Of a DNA stretch of 64,000 nt, positions 16,305-24,387 are shown one piece after another. Origin of the DNA: Mycobacterium sp. 4858. Its GTDB lineage: Bacteria > Actinomycetota > Actinomycetes > Mycobacteriales > Mycobacteriaceae. The translations under genes were made by a program, and so were the position numbers. Location of the stretch: the NCBI RefSeq assembly GCF_900240975.1, contig NZ_LT968776.1, positions 2,477,092-2,541,091 of the forward strand, in the 5' to 3' direction. The notes under the pieces are model-generated. The model was not told the origin of the DNA and made no database searches. It was given only the letters and a program-made list of their open reading frames with translations. How positions within the stretch are numbered: position 1 is the stretch's first letter; each line of letters begins with the position of its first letter.

Positions 16305-17147
16305 TCATTTCGCGACGGCGAAGACGGCTCGGTGCTCGGCGACCCACTGGGCGAACGGCCGCGCCGGGCGCCCGAGGAGCTTCTCCACGTCGTGGGTGAT
16401 GAGTGCCGGTGCATCGAGCGTCGCGGCCAGCATGGCGATGTAGGCATCGGCGAAGCCCGCGGTGAAGCCCAACGCGAGGAACCGCTCGCGCACCGCGCTG
16501 GTGGGAATCTCCCGATATTGCAGCGGGCGACCCAGCTCGGCGCCGATGACCTCGACGAGCTCCACGTTGGTGAACGCCTGGGGACCGGTCAGCGGGATCC
16601 GCTGGCCGACAAGCTCATCGGTGAGCAACGCCCGCGCCGCGACCTCCGCGATGTCGGTCTCGACGATCGGTGCCGTCGATGCCGTGGCGTATGGCCCGAA
16701 AACCACATCGCCCGCGCGGATCTGCGCTGACCACATGCCGGCGAAGTTCGTCGCGAAGACGGTGGGCCGCAGGCTCACCCACGCCAGGCCGGAGTCGACG
16801 GCGAGCTGTTCGACCTCTCTGTTGCGGTCCCCTCGGAAGCGGGACGGCTGGCGGGCGAAGTCGTCGTCGGCGTTGATCGCCGAGAGCGCCACCAGTTTGG
16901 TGACGCCGGCGCGCACGCACTGGGACACCACTGCTTCCAAGTCGGCGCCCAGCGCACGGGAGTTGAGGAACACCGCCGACGCGCCCGGCAGCGCCTCGGC
17001 CGCCGAGTGTGCGAGTTCGACGCCGGGCGCAAGCCCGGCGGTCTCCGGCGTGCGGGTCACCGCCCGCACCGACGCTCCCGCGCCGGCGAGCGCGGCGACG
17101 AGAGGGCGCCCGACGTTGCCGGTCGCCCCGGTTACCACGATGGTCAT
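16305..17147 (-). CDS. NmrA-like NAD(P)-binding reductase/epimerase
   Basis: A 280-residue atypical short-chain reductase. The N-terminal Rossmann motif GATGNVGRPL (residues 7-16) binds NAD(P)H; an NmrA-type core follows (VFLNSRALGAD, VTKLVALSAINAD, WVSLRPTVFATNF) with a C-terminal lid. No catalytic YxxxK pair is obvious, as in NmrA/QOR2-type proteins. It is divergent from the ECF sigma factor at 17258 across 110 bases holding a strong palindrome, and heads a two-gene unit with the nitroreductase-family gene. ECF41 sigma genes are commonly found beside oxidoreductase/epimerase genes, which fits. Confidence 0.86.
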   Translation of the reverse strand: MTIVVTGATGNVGRPLVAALAGAGASVRAVTRTPETAGLAPGVELAHSAAEALPGASAVFLNSRALGADLEAVVSQCVRAGVTKLVALSAINADDDFARQPSRFRGDRNREVEQLAVDSGLAWVSLRPTVFATNFAGMWSAQIRAGDVVFGPYATASTAPIVETDIAEVAARALLTDELVGQRIPLTGPQAFTNVELVEVIGAELGRPLQYREIPTSAVRERFLALGFTAGFADAYIAMLAATLDAPALITHDVEKLLGRPARPFAQWVAEHRAVFAVAK

Positions 17148-17202
17148 GGCATGGCTCCTTTCGGAATTTTCTGTGCTGCTCCAAGGACGGGGCGAAAGGT
17201 GG

Positions 17203-17232
17203 AAAAGTTACCCGCGAGAACCAGTAACTTTT
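17203..17232. promoter_or_regulatory. Inverted repeat (candidate operator)
   Basis: Perfect 9-base arms AAAAGTTAC (17203-17211) and GTAACTTTT (17224-17232) are separated by 12 bases, centred between the divergent NmrA-like and ECF sigma genes. A dyad in this spot suits a dimeric regulator. The GTTAC/GTAAC half-sites recur at the HxlR locus near 51760. Confidence 0.6.
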
Positions 17233-17257
17233 TGCCTCAGCAGATCGTCGAAGAGTC

Positions 17258-18136
17258 ATGAACCAGTCGCAGTCAGCGGACGACCAGGTCGCCGAGGCCT
17301 GGCGTCGTCACCGCCCGTATCTGGTCAACCTCGCCTACCAGATGCTTGGGGACGTCGGTGACGCGGAAGACGTTGTGCAGGAAACCTTTCTGCGCCTCTC
17401 ACGGACCGAGGTCGGCGAGGTCGAGGACGTCCGGGGCTGGCTGACGGTGGTCGCAAGTCGGCTCTGCCTCGACCAGGTGCGCTCGGCCCGCGCGCGTTAC
17501 GAACGTCCGGGCGAGGTCCAAGAGCTGCCCGCGCCGCACCGCTGTGACCCGGCGGACCGGATCACCCTCGACGACGAGATCCGCTCCGCTTTGCTGGAGG
17601 TCTTGCGCAGGCTCAGCCCCGCGGAACGGGTCGCCTTCGTGTTGCACGACGTGTTCGGCGTCCCCTTCGACTCGATCTCGGAAACGGTGGGCCGCCCGGT
17701 CGGCACCTGCCGTCAGCTGGCACGGCGCGCGCGGGCCAAATTCCTTGCCGCGCAACCCAAAACCAACGCGATCGCGTCCGCCGAGCATCAGCTCGTCACC
17801 GACAAATTCATCACCGCGTGCGCCAACGGTGACCTCGCCGGGCTGGCCGCCGTGCTGGATCCGACGGTGTGGGGCGTGGGCACGATCCTGGCCGACCCGG
17901 CGCCGCCGCCACAGATCAACCACGGTCCGCAGGCGGTGGCCACCAACCTGCTGCGCTACCTGTGGCCGGACGTGACACTGGTCAGCGGCCCCGCCGGGGG
18001 GCCGGCCCTGTTGGCCTTCAGCGGCCGCCGCCTGTTCGCCGTCATCGTGCTCACCGTCCGCGGGTCCCGTGTGGTCAAGATCGAGGCCATCGCCGACCCG
18101 TCGGCACGGGCGGGTCAGGTTGCCGAGCGGGCCTAG
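17258..18136 (+). CDS. ECF41-type sigma factor (SigJ-like) with SnoaL-like tail
   Basis: An extracytoplasmic-function sigma factor of 292 residues. Region sigma-2 (LVNLAYQMLGDVGDAEDVVQ, residues 22-41) and sigma-4 (LSPAERVAFVLHDVFG ... GRPVGTCRQLARRAR, about 117-160) are clear. A C-terminal SnoaL/NTF2-like domain of about 120 residues follows, the hallmark of ECF41, where the fused tail rather than an anti-sigma factor tunes activity. A WLPEP motif, common in the linker of the group, is not seen. Its stop overlaps that of the convergent Rv3860-like gene by 4 bases at CTAG. Confidence 0.88.
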   Translation: MNQSQSADDQVAEAWRRHRPYLVNLAYQMLGDVGDAEDVVQETFLRLSRTEVGEVEDVRGWLTVVASRLCLDQVRSARARYERPGEVQELPAPHRCDPADRITLDDEIRSALLEVLRRLSPAERVAFVLHDVFGVPFDSISETVGRPVGTCRQLARRARAKFLAAQPKTNAIASAEHQLVTDKFITACANGDLAGLAAVLDPTVWGVGTILADPAPPPQINHGPQAVATNLLRYLWPDVTLVSGPAGGPALLAFSGRRLFAVIVLTVRGSRVVKIEAIADPSARAGQVAERA

Positions 18137-18983
18137 CCCGTCCGTCGGTCCTCGGCGCGAGCCGCGAAGTACTCCGCGATCGTCGCGGTGACCTCGAGAA
18201 ACTTCCGCCGGGTCGCCGCGGCCATCTCGTGGCTCACGTCGATGACGCCGCCGGGCCGTAGGTGCGGGTCGAAGGGCACTTCGATCACCGGCCGGCCGTG
18301 ATCGATGAACTCGCGCGCCAGCAACGTTCGGGTGCGCTTGTCGGCGTGGCCGTCCGAATCGTTGAGCACGACGATGCTGTTCTCCAGCAGGCTGTCGAAG
18401 CCCTGGTCGGCCAGCCACTCCATGGTCCTGGCGGCGGCGTTCGCGCCGTCCGCCCACGGCGAGGACACCACGATCAGCGCGTCCAAGTCGCGCAGCACCT
18501 CCTGGGTGACCGGCGCGTCCATGGTCGAGCCGCAGTCGATCACCGAGATCGCGAAATGGCGGTCCAGGCGCAACGCGGCCTCCCGGTAGATCGCGGGGTC
18601 GAGCACCCGGCGCGGGCCGGACGCCGGTTCGCCGCCGAGCACGTGCAGCCCGGCGGAATTGCGGCCCACCCGGGCAACCATGTCGCTGAAGGACTGCAGG
18701 TTCTTGTCCGCGGTGAGCTCCCAGAACGACCCGGTCGAACTCGGGTCGATGCGGCTGCTGAGCCGGCCGAACGCGGTGTCGGCGTCGATCGCCACGACGT
18801 GGTCCTGCCTTCGGAGCTCGGCGAACAGGGATCCGACGCTGGCGGCCACCGACGTCTTCCCCACGCCGCCTTTGCCCAGGACGCCGACCTTGAAGTTGCC
18901 GAGCAGGCGGGTCCTGATGGCCGCCTCGAACTGGGCGTCCTGCTGTTGGGCCGGCGAGGGCCCCAGCTTGACCAGGCCAAAGG
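18133..18983 (-). CDS. MinD/ParA-like ATPase, C-terminal part (Rv3860 type), broken by adapter
   Basis: A deviant-Walker ATPase of the MinD/ParA superfamily found beside gltB in mycobacteria. The intact 283 residues begin FGLVKLGPSPAQQQ and contain the deviant P-loop GKGGVGKTS about 40 residues in, AIDADTAFGRL (switch I), ISVIDCGSTMD (Walker B) and IVVLNDSDGH. The family is about 390 residues. Upstream, the frame runs into adapter sequence at 18984, and a plausible N-terminus reappears at 19096-19223, so by length roughly 60 residues are missing or scrambled. Its role is unknown; EspI, at the other end of this ESX-1 region, is of related architecture. Confidence 0.85.
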
Positions 18984-19059
18984 CTGTTTCCTATACACAT
19001 CTCCGAGCCCACGAGGCGGAACCCTTCATCGTATGCCGTCTTTTGCTTGAAAAAAAAAA
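18984..19059 (+). other. Illumina Nextera adapter read-through (artefact)
   Basis: The plus strand reads CTGTTTCCTATACACATCTC at 18984-19003, runs on CGAGCCCACGAGGC, then about eight index-like bases, TCGTATGCCGTCTTTTGCTT at 19029-19048, and ten A's. Apart from a few substitutions this is the Nextera transposase end, index and P7 tail followed by the poly-A seen when a read runs off the fragment. Its translated frames give strings familiar from contaminated database proteins (SYTHLRAHE, MGSEMCI). The 36 bases after the A-run are also unlike their surroundings. It is not genomic DNA. Confidence 0.97.
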
Positions 19060-19095
19060 TAATACCTCTCCGGCCTATTTGTTATACGCCACTGT

Positions 19096-19223
19096 CCCCC
19101 TCCGCCCAGACGGTCCCGCAGGAATTCGTCGCGCTCGTTCATGGGCTCCTCGGCTGCCAGGCGATCCATCGGCGGGTCAGGTGGTTCGTCCGGGACCAGT
19201 GATAAGTACCACGGCCCCACCAC
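19096..19223 (-). CDS. Probable N-terminal fragment of the Rv3860-like ATPase
   Basis: About 43 residues on the minus strand, from a GTG (VVGPWYLSLVPDEPPDPPMD) through ERDEFLRDRLGGGGQWR, run up to the junk that follows the adapter. An internal ATG giving MNERDEFLRDRL is an equally good start. The fragment has the same strand and direction as the ATPase C-terminus at 18133-18983 and sits where that gene must begin, divergent from gltB. The join between the two pieces has been lost to the artefact; the inner boundary is approximate. Confidence 0.6.
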
Positions 19224-19773
19224 CGTCGCCGGATGCGGACCGGTACCCGTCCAGTATGTCCTGCGCGCCTCGCATCGCTACGGTGCAAACTTAGCAGCGC
19301 TTACCGCCGTGCGGCCGGGGTGGCTCGCCCTGCGCGCTGAGCACGGCCAGGGGAGCCGATGCCGGGGCGGTGACCGCGCCCGCAGGCGGGGACAGCAAAC
19401 TCCTTACGGCCATGGGGGCGGCGCGCCGGAGCGCTTCCAGCGGCGCGGTTGTGACGAACATTGCAGCCATCGAGCAGCGATCGAACCGCACGTCGGCCGG
19501 GTTGCCGCCCGTCGGCCTTCGCGAAATTTACGGCGCTGCCAGCTGGCGGTTAGACTTGACGAAGTTGGCATGTCAGGCGGGTATTGTCATATCGTTTTAC
19601 GACTTGTCGAGACCGGTTTCCAGGCCACCGTTCAGCGCTGCACGGACGCATCCCTAACGGGATCGTCTCCGCCTGGGGGACAGCCTATCGAGACAAGACC
19701 GAGGGGTCCGTAGCCCGCAACCTCCGGGTACGACCTCATCGAAGCAGCCGTTAACGCCGCTCGAAACGTTCAG
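19224..19773. other. Intergenic region upstream of gltB
   Basis: About 550 bases between the divergent ATPase fragment and gltB. Open frames here are unconserved and lack ribosome sites. The length suggests a long leader or regulatory region for gltBD, but I recognised no known riboswitch, terminator or regulator site. Confidence 0.4.
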
Positions 19774-19791
19774 GTGAAGGGTCAGGTGCAT

Positions 19792-22700
19792 ATGACGCCC
19801 AAGCGCGTCGGGTTATACAACCCCGCGTTCGAGCACGATTCGTGCGGGGTAGCCATGGTCGTCGATATGCACGGCCGTCGTAGCCGCGACATTGTGGACA
19901 AGGCAATCACCGCGCTGCTCAACCTCGAACATCGCGGTGCTCAGGGCGCCGAGCCTCGCAGCGGTGACGGCGCCGGCATCCTGATTCAGGTACCGGATGA
20001 GTTCCTGCGTGCCGTCGTCGACTTCGAGCTGCCCCCGGCGGGCAGCTACGCCACCGGCATCGCCTTCCTGCCGCAGTCGTCCAAGGACGCCGCGGCGGCC
20101 TGCGATGCGGTGGAGAAGATCGCCGAAGCCGAGGGCCTGACGGTGCTGGGCTGGCGCAACGTGCCCATCGACGACTCCTCACTGGGCGCGCTGTCGCGTG
20201 ACGCGATGCCGACGTTCCGGCAGGTGTTCCTGGCCGGCGCGTCGGACATGACGCTGGAGCGCCGGTGCTATCTGGTCCGCAAGCGTGCCGAACACGAACT
20301 CGGCACCAAGGGCCCCGGTCAGGACGGTCCCGGGCGCGAAACCGTTTACTTCCCAAGCCTTTCCGGTCAGACCCTGGTCTACAAGGGCATGCTGACCACC
20401 CCGCAGCTGAAGGCGTTCTACCTTGACCTGCAGGACGATCGGCTGACCAGTGCGCTGGGCATCGTGCACTCCCGGTTCTCCACCAACACCTTCCCGTCCT
20501 GGCCGCTGGCCCACCCGTTCCGTCGGGTCGCGCACAACGGTGAGATCAACACCGTCACCGGCAACGAGAACTGGATGCGGGCCCGCGAGGCGTTGATCAA
20601 GACCGACGTCTTCGGCTCGGAAGCCGACGTGGAAAAGCTGTTCCCGATCTGTACCCCGGGCGCCTCCGACACCGCGCGGTTCGACGAGGCGCTCGAACTG
20701 CTGCACCTCGGTGGCCGCAGCCTGGCCCACGCGGTGCTGATGATGATTCCCGAGGCATGGGAACGCAACGAGTCCATGGATCCGGCGCGGCGGGCCTTCT
20801 ACCAGTACCACGCCTCGTTGATGGAGCCCTGGGACGGGCCCGCGTCGATCACCTTCACCGACGGCACGATCGTGGGCGCCGTGCTCGACCGAAACGGCCT
20901 GCGCCCGTCGCGGATCTGGGTGACCGAAGACGGTCTGGTGGTGATGGCCTCCGAGGCCGGCGTCCTGGACTTGGACCCCGCCACGGTGGTGCGCCGGATG
21001 CGGCTGCAGCCCGGCCGGATGTTCCTGGTGGACACGACGCAGGGGCGCATCGTCTCCGACGAGGAGATCAAGGTCGAACTCGCGGCCGAGCACCCGTACC
21101 AGGAATGGCTCGACCGGAACCTGGTTCCCCTCGAGAAGTTGCCGCAGGGCGACTACGTGCGGATGCCGCATGATCGACTCATCAAGCGGCAGTTGACATT
21201 CGGCTACACCTATGAAGAGCTCAACCTGTTGGTTGCGCCGATGGTGCGCACCGGCGCCGAGCCGATCGGCTCGATGGGCACCGACACCCCGGTCGCGGTC
21301 CTGTCGCAGCGGCCGCGGATGCTCTACGACTACTTCCAGCAGCTCTTCGCGCAGGTGACCAACCCCCCGTTGGACGCCATCCGCGAGGAGGTGGTGACCA
21401 GCCTGCAGGGCACCACCGGCGGCGAGTGTGACCTGCTGACGCCGACCGAGAACTCCTGTCACCAGATCATGTTGCAGCAACCGATTCTGCGTAATCACGA
21501 GCTGGCCAAGCTGATCAACCTCAATCCCGACGATGAGGTCAACGGGCGTCCGCATGGCATGCGGTCCAAGGTGATTCGCTGCCTGTACCCGGTCGCCGAG
21601 GGCGGCGCAGGATTGGCCGCGGCGCTCGATGACGTGCGCGCCCAGGCGTCGGCCGCGATCACCGACGGCGCGCGCCTGATCATCCTGTCGGACCGCGAGT
21701 CCGACGAGCGGATGGCGCCCATCCCGTCGCTGCTCGCCGTTGCCGGTGTGCACCACCACCTGGTGCGCGACCGGACGCGCACCCAGGTGGGCCTGGTCGT
21801 CGAGAGCGGTGACGCCCGCGAGGTGCACCACATGGCGATGCTGATCGGTTGCGGGGCGGCGGCGATCAACCCCTACCTGGCGTTCGAGTCGATCGAGGAC
21901 ATGCTCGACCGCGGCGCGATCGACGGCTTCGCCGACCGGCAGGAGCGCGAGAAGGCTTTGAACAACTACGTCAAGGCCGCGGGCAAGGGCGTGCTCAAAG
22001 TGATGTCCAAGATGGGCATCTCGACGCTGGCCTCCTACACCGGCGCGCAGCTGTTCCAGGCCGTCGGCGTTTCCGAGGACGTGCTCGACGAGTACTTCAC
22101 CGGGCTGAGCTGCCCGATCGGCGGGATCACCCTGGAGGACATCGCCGCCGACGTCGCCACCCGCCACCGGCTGGCCTACCTGGACCGCCGGGACGAGCGC
22201 GCGCACCGCGAGCTCGAGGTGGGCGGCGAGTACCAGTGGCGCCGCGAGGGTGAGTACCACCTGTTCAACCCGGAGACCGTGTTCAAGCTGCAGCACTCGA
22301 CGCGCACCGGCCAGTACAAGATCTTCAAGGACTACACCCGCCTGGTCGACGACCAGAGCGAGCGGATGGCCTCGTTGCGCGGCCTGCTCAAATTCCGTGG
22401 CGGAGTGCGTCCCCCGATTCCGCTGGAAGAAGTCGAGCCGGCCAGCGAGATCGTCAAGCGCTTCTCCACCGGTGCGATGAGCTACGGCTCGATCTCCGCC
22501 GAAGCGCACGAGACGCTCGCGATCGCGATGAACCGTCTGGGCGGGCGATCCAACAGTGGCGAGGGCGGCGAGGACGTCAAGCGTTTCGACCGCGACCCCA
22601 ACGGGGACTGGCGGCGCAGCGCGATCAAGCAGGTCGCCTCCGCGCGCTTCGGCGTCACGTCGCACTACCTGACCAACTGCACCGACATCCAGATCAAAAT

Positions 22701-24387
22701 GGCGCAGGGCGCGAAACCCGGTGAGGGAGGCCAACTTCCCGGCCACAAGGTCTACCCGTGGGTTGCCGAGGTGCGGCATTCCACGCCCGGTGTCGGGCTC
22801 ATCTCGCCGCCGCCGCACCACGACATCTACTCCATCGAGGATCTCGCACAGCTGATCCACGACCTGAAGAACGCCAACCCGTCCGCGCGGGTGCACGTCA
22901 AGCTGGTCTCCGAGAACGGCGTCGGCACGGTTGCCGCCGGTGTCTCCAAGGCGCACGCGGACGTGGTGTTGATCTCCGGTCACGACGGTGGCACCGGCGC
23001 GACGCCGCTGACGTCGATGAAACACGCCGGTGCGCCGTGGGAGTTGGGCCTGGCCGAGACGCAGCAGACGTTGCTGCTCAACGGTTTACGTGATCGGATC
23101 GTGGTCCAGGTGGACGGCCAGCTCAAGACGGGCCGGGACGTGATGATCGCCGCGCTGCTCGGCGCCGAGGAATTCGGCTTCGCCACCGCACCGCTGGTGG
23201 TGGCCGGCTGCATCATGATGCGGGTGTGTCACCTGGACACCTGCCCGGTAGGCGTGGCCACCCAGAACCCGGTGCTGCGTGAGCGGTTCACCGGCAAGCC
23301 CGAATTCGTCGAGAACTTCTTCATGTTCATCGCCGAAGAGGTACGGGAGTACATGGCGCAGTTGGGTTTCCGTACCCTCAACGAGGCGGTCGGCCAGGTG
23401 GGGGCGCTGGACACCACCCTGGCTCGGGCGCACTGGAAGGCGCACAAGCTGGATCTCGCGCCGGTGCTGCACGAGCCGGAGTCGGCGTTCATGAACCAGG
23501 ACCTCTACTGCAGCTCCCGGCAGGACCACGGCCTGGACAAGGCGCTGGACCAGCAGTTGATCGTGATGAGCCGTGAGGCACTCGATTCCGGCAAGCCGGT
23601 GCGGTTCTCCACCACGATCAGCAACGTCAACCGCACGGTGGGCACCATGCTCGGCCACGAGGTGACGAAAGCCTATGGCGGCCAGGGGCTTCCGGATGGG
23701 ACCATCGACATCACCTTCGAGGGGTCCGCGGGCAACAGCTTCGGGGCCTTCGTGCCGAAGGGAATCACCTTGCGGGTCTACGGCGACGCCAACGACTACG
23801 TCGGCAAGGGTCTGTCCGGTGGCCGGATCGTGGTGCGTCCTTCCGACAACGTCCCGCAGGACTACGTGGCCGAGAACAACATCATCGGCGGCAACGTGAT
23901 CCTGTTCGGTGCGACCAGCGGCGAGGCGTTCCTGCGCGGAGTGGTCGGCGAACGGTTCGCGGTCCGCAACTCCGGCGCCCACGCCGTCGTCGAGGGCGTG
24001 GGTGACCATGGATGCGAATACATGACGGGTGGTCGGGTCGTGATCCTCGGTCCGACCGGCCGCAACTTTGCGGCGGGAATGTCAGGCGGTGTGGCTTACG
24101 TGTACGACCCGGACGAGGAACTTCCGGACAACCTCAACATCGAGATGGTCGACACGGAGAGCCTGGACTCCGATGACGCCGAATTCCTGCACGGCATCAT
24201 CCAGGCGCACGTCGACGCCACCGATTCCGCGGTCGGCCAGCGGATCCTGGCCGACTGGCGCTCCCAACAGCGCCACTTCGTCAAGGTGATGCCGCGCGAC
24301 TACAAGAAGGTGTTGCAGGCGATCGCCCAGGCCGAGCGCGACGGCACCGACGTGGACAAGGCGATCATGGCGGCAGCACATGGCTGA
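19792..24387 (+). CDS. gltB: Glutamate synthase large subunit
   Basis: GltB, with GltD, makes two glutamates from glutamine and 2-oxoglutarate using NADPH. The ATG at 19792 gives MTPKRVGLYNPAFEHDSC and 1531 residues; a GTG at 19774 would add six. Order: class II glutaminase with nucleophile Cys18 after propeptide removal (CGVAMV), central domain, FMN/synthase domain (SYGSISAEAHETLAIAMNRL; GHDGGTGATPLTSMKHAG), the [3Fe-4S] cysteines in CIMMRVCHLDTC, and a C-terminal beta-helix (GRNFAAGMSGGVAYVYD). An AAGGG site precedes the ATG. Its end overlaps gltD by 8 bases, so the subunits are coupled. Confidence 0.98.
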   Translation: MTPKRVGLYNPAFEHDSCGVAMVVDMHGRRSRDIVDKAITALLNLEHRGAQGAEPRSGDGAGILIQVPDEFLRAVVDFELPPAGSYATGIAFLPQSSKDAAAACDAVEKIAEAEGLTVLGWRNVPIDDSSLGALSRDAMPTFRQVFLAGASDMTLERRCYLVRKRAEHELGTKGPGQDGPGRETVYFPSLSGQTLVYKGMLTTPQLKAFYLDLQDDRLTSALGIVHSRFSTNTFPSWPLAHPFRRVAHNGEINTVTGNENWMRAREALIKTDVFGSEADVEKLFPICTPGASDTARFDEALELLHLGGRSLAHAVLMMIPEAWERNESMDPARRAFYQYHASLMEPWDGPASITFTDGTIVGAVLDRNGLRPSRIWVTEDGLVVMASEAGVLDLDPATVVRRMRLQPGRMFLVDTTQGRIVSDEEIKVELAAEHPYQEWLDRNLVPLEKLPQGDYVRMPHDRLIKRQLTFGYTYEELNLLVAPMVRTGAEPIGSMGTDTPVAVLSQRPRMLYDYFQQLFAQVTNPPLDAIREEVVTSLQGTTGGECDLLTPTENSCHQIMLQQPILRNHELAKLINLNPDDEVNGRPHGMRSKVIRCLYPVAEGGAGLAAALDDVRAQASAAITDGARLIILSDRESDERMAPIPSLLAVAGVHHHLVRDRTRTQVGLVVESGDAREVHHMAMLIGCGAAAINPYLAFESIEDMLDRGAIDGFADRQEREKALNNYVKAAGKGVLKVMSKMGISTLASYTGAQLFQAVGVSEDVLDEYFTGLSCPIGGITLEDIAADVATRHRLAYLDRRDERAHRELEVGGEYQWRREGEYHLFNPETVFKLQHSTRTGQYKIFKDYTRLVDDQSERMASLRGLLKFRGGVRPPIPLEEVEPASEIVKRFSTGAMSYGSISAEAHETLAIAMNRLGGRSNSGEGGEDVKRFDRDPNGDWRRSAIKQVASARFGVTSHYLTNCTDIQIKMAQGAKPGEGGQLPGHKVYPWVAEVRHSTPGVGLISPPPHHDIYSIEDLAQLIHDLKNANPSARVHVKLVSENGVGTVAAGVSKAHADVVLISGHDGGTGATPLTSMKHAGAPWELGLAETQQTLLLNGLRDRIVVQVDGQLKTGRDVMIAALLGAEEFGFATAPLVVAGCIMMRVCHLDTCPVGVATQNPVLRERFTGKPEFVENFFMFIAEEVREYMAQLGFRTLNEAVGQVGALDTTLARAHWKAHKLDLAPVLHEPESAFMNQDLYCSSRQDHGLDKALDQQLIVMSREALDSGKPVRFSTTISNVNRTVGTMLGHEVTKAYGGQGLPDGTIDITFEGSAGNSFGAFVPKGITLRVYGDANDYVGKGLSGGRIVVRPSDNVPQDYVAENNIIGGNVILFGATSGEAFLRGVVGERFAVRNSGAHAVVEGVGDHGCEYMTGGRVVILGPTGRNFAAGMSGGVAYVYDPDEELPDNLNIEMVDTESLDSDDAEFLHGIIQAHVDATDSAVGQRILADWRSQQRHFVKVMPRDYKKVLQAIAQAERDGTDVDKAIMAAAHG

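Noticed and set aside
17399..19012. 537-residue minus-strand frame beginning MGSEMCIGNSLW
   Set aside because: Its start is translated adapter sequence, and the rest is the wrong frame of the MinD-like ATPase and the antisense of the sigma factor.
19224..19773. Riboswitch or small RNA upstream of gltB
   Set aside because: The long leader is suggestive, but I could not match a known glutamine or other riboswitch core or draw a convincing conserved fold.
20179..23025. 948-residue open frame antisense to gltB
   Set aside because: It mirrors the codon positions of a strongly conserved gene; the product is His/Arg/Val-rich without domains and lacks a ribosome site. Long antisense frames are common in GC-rich DNA.
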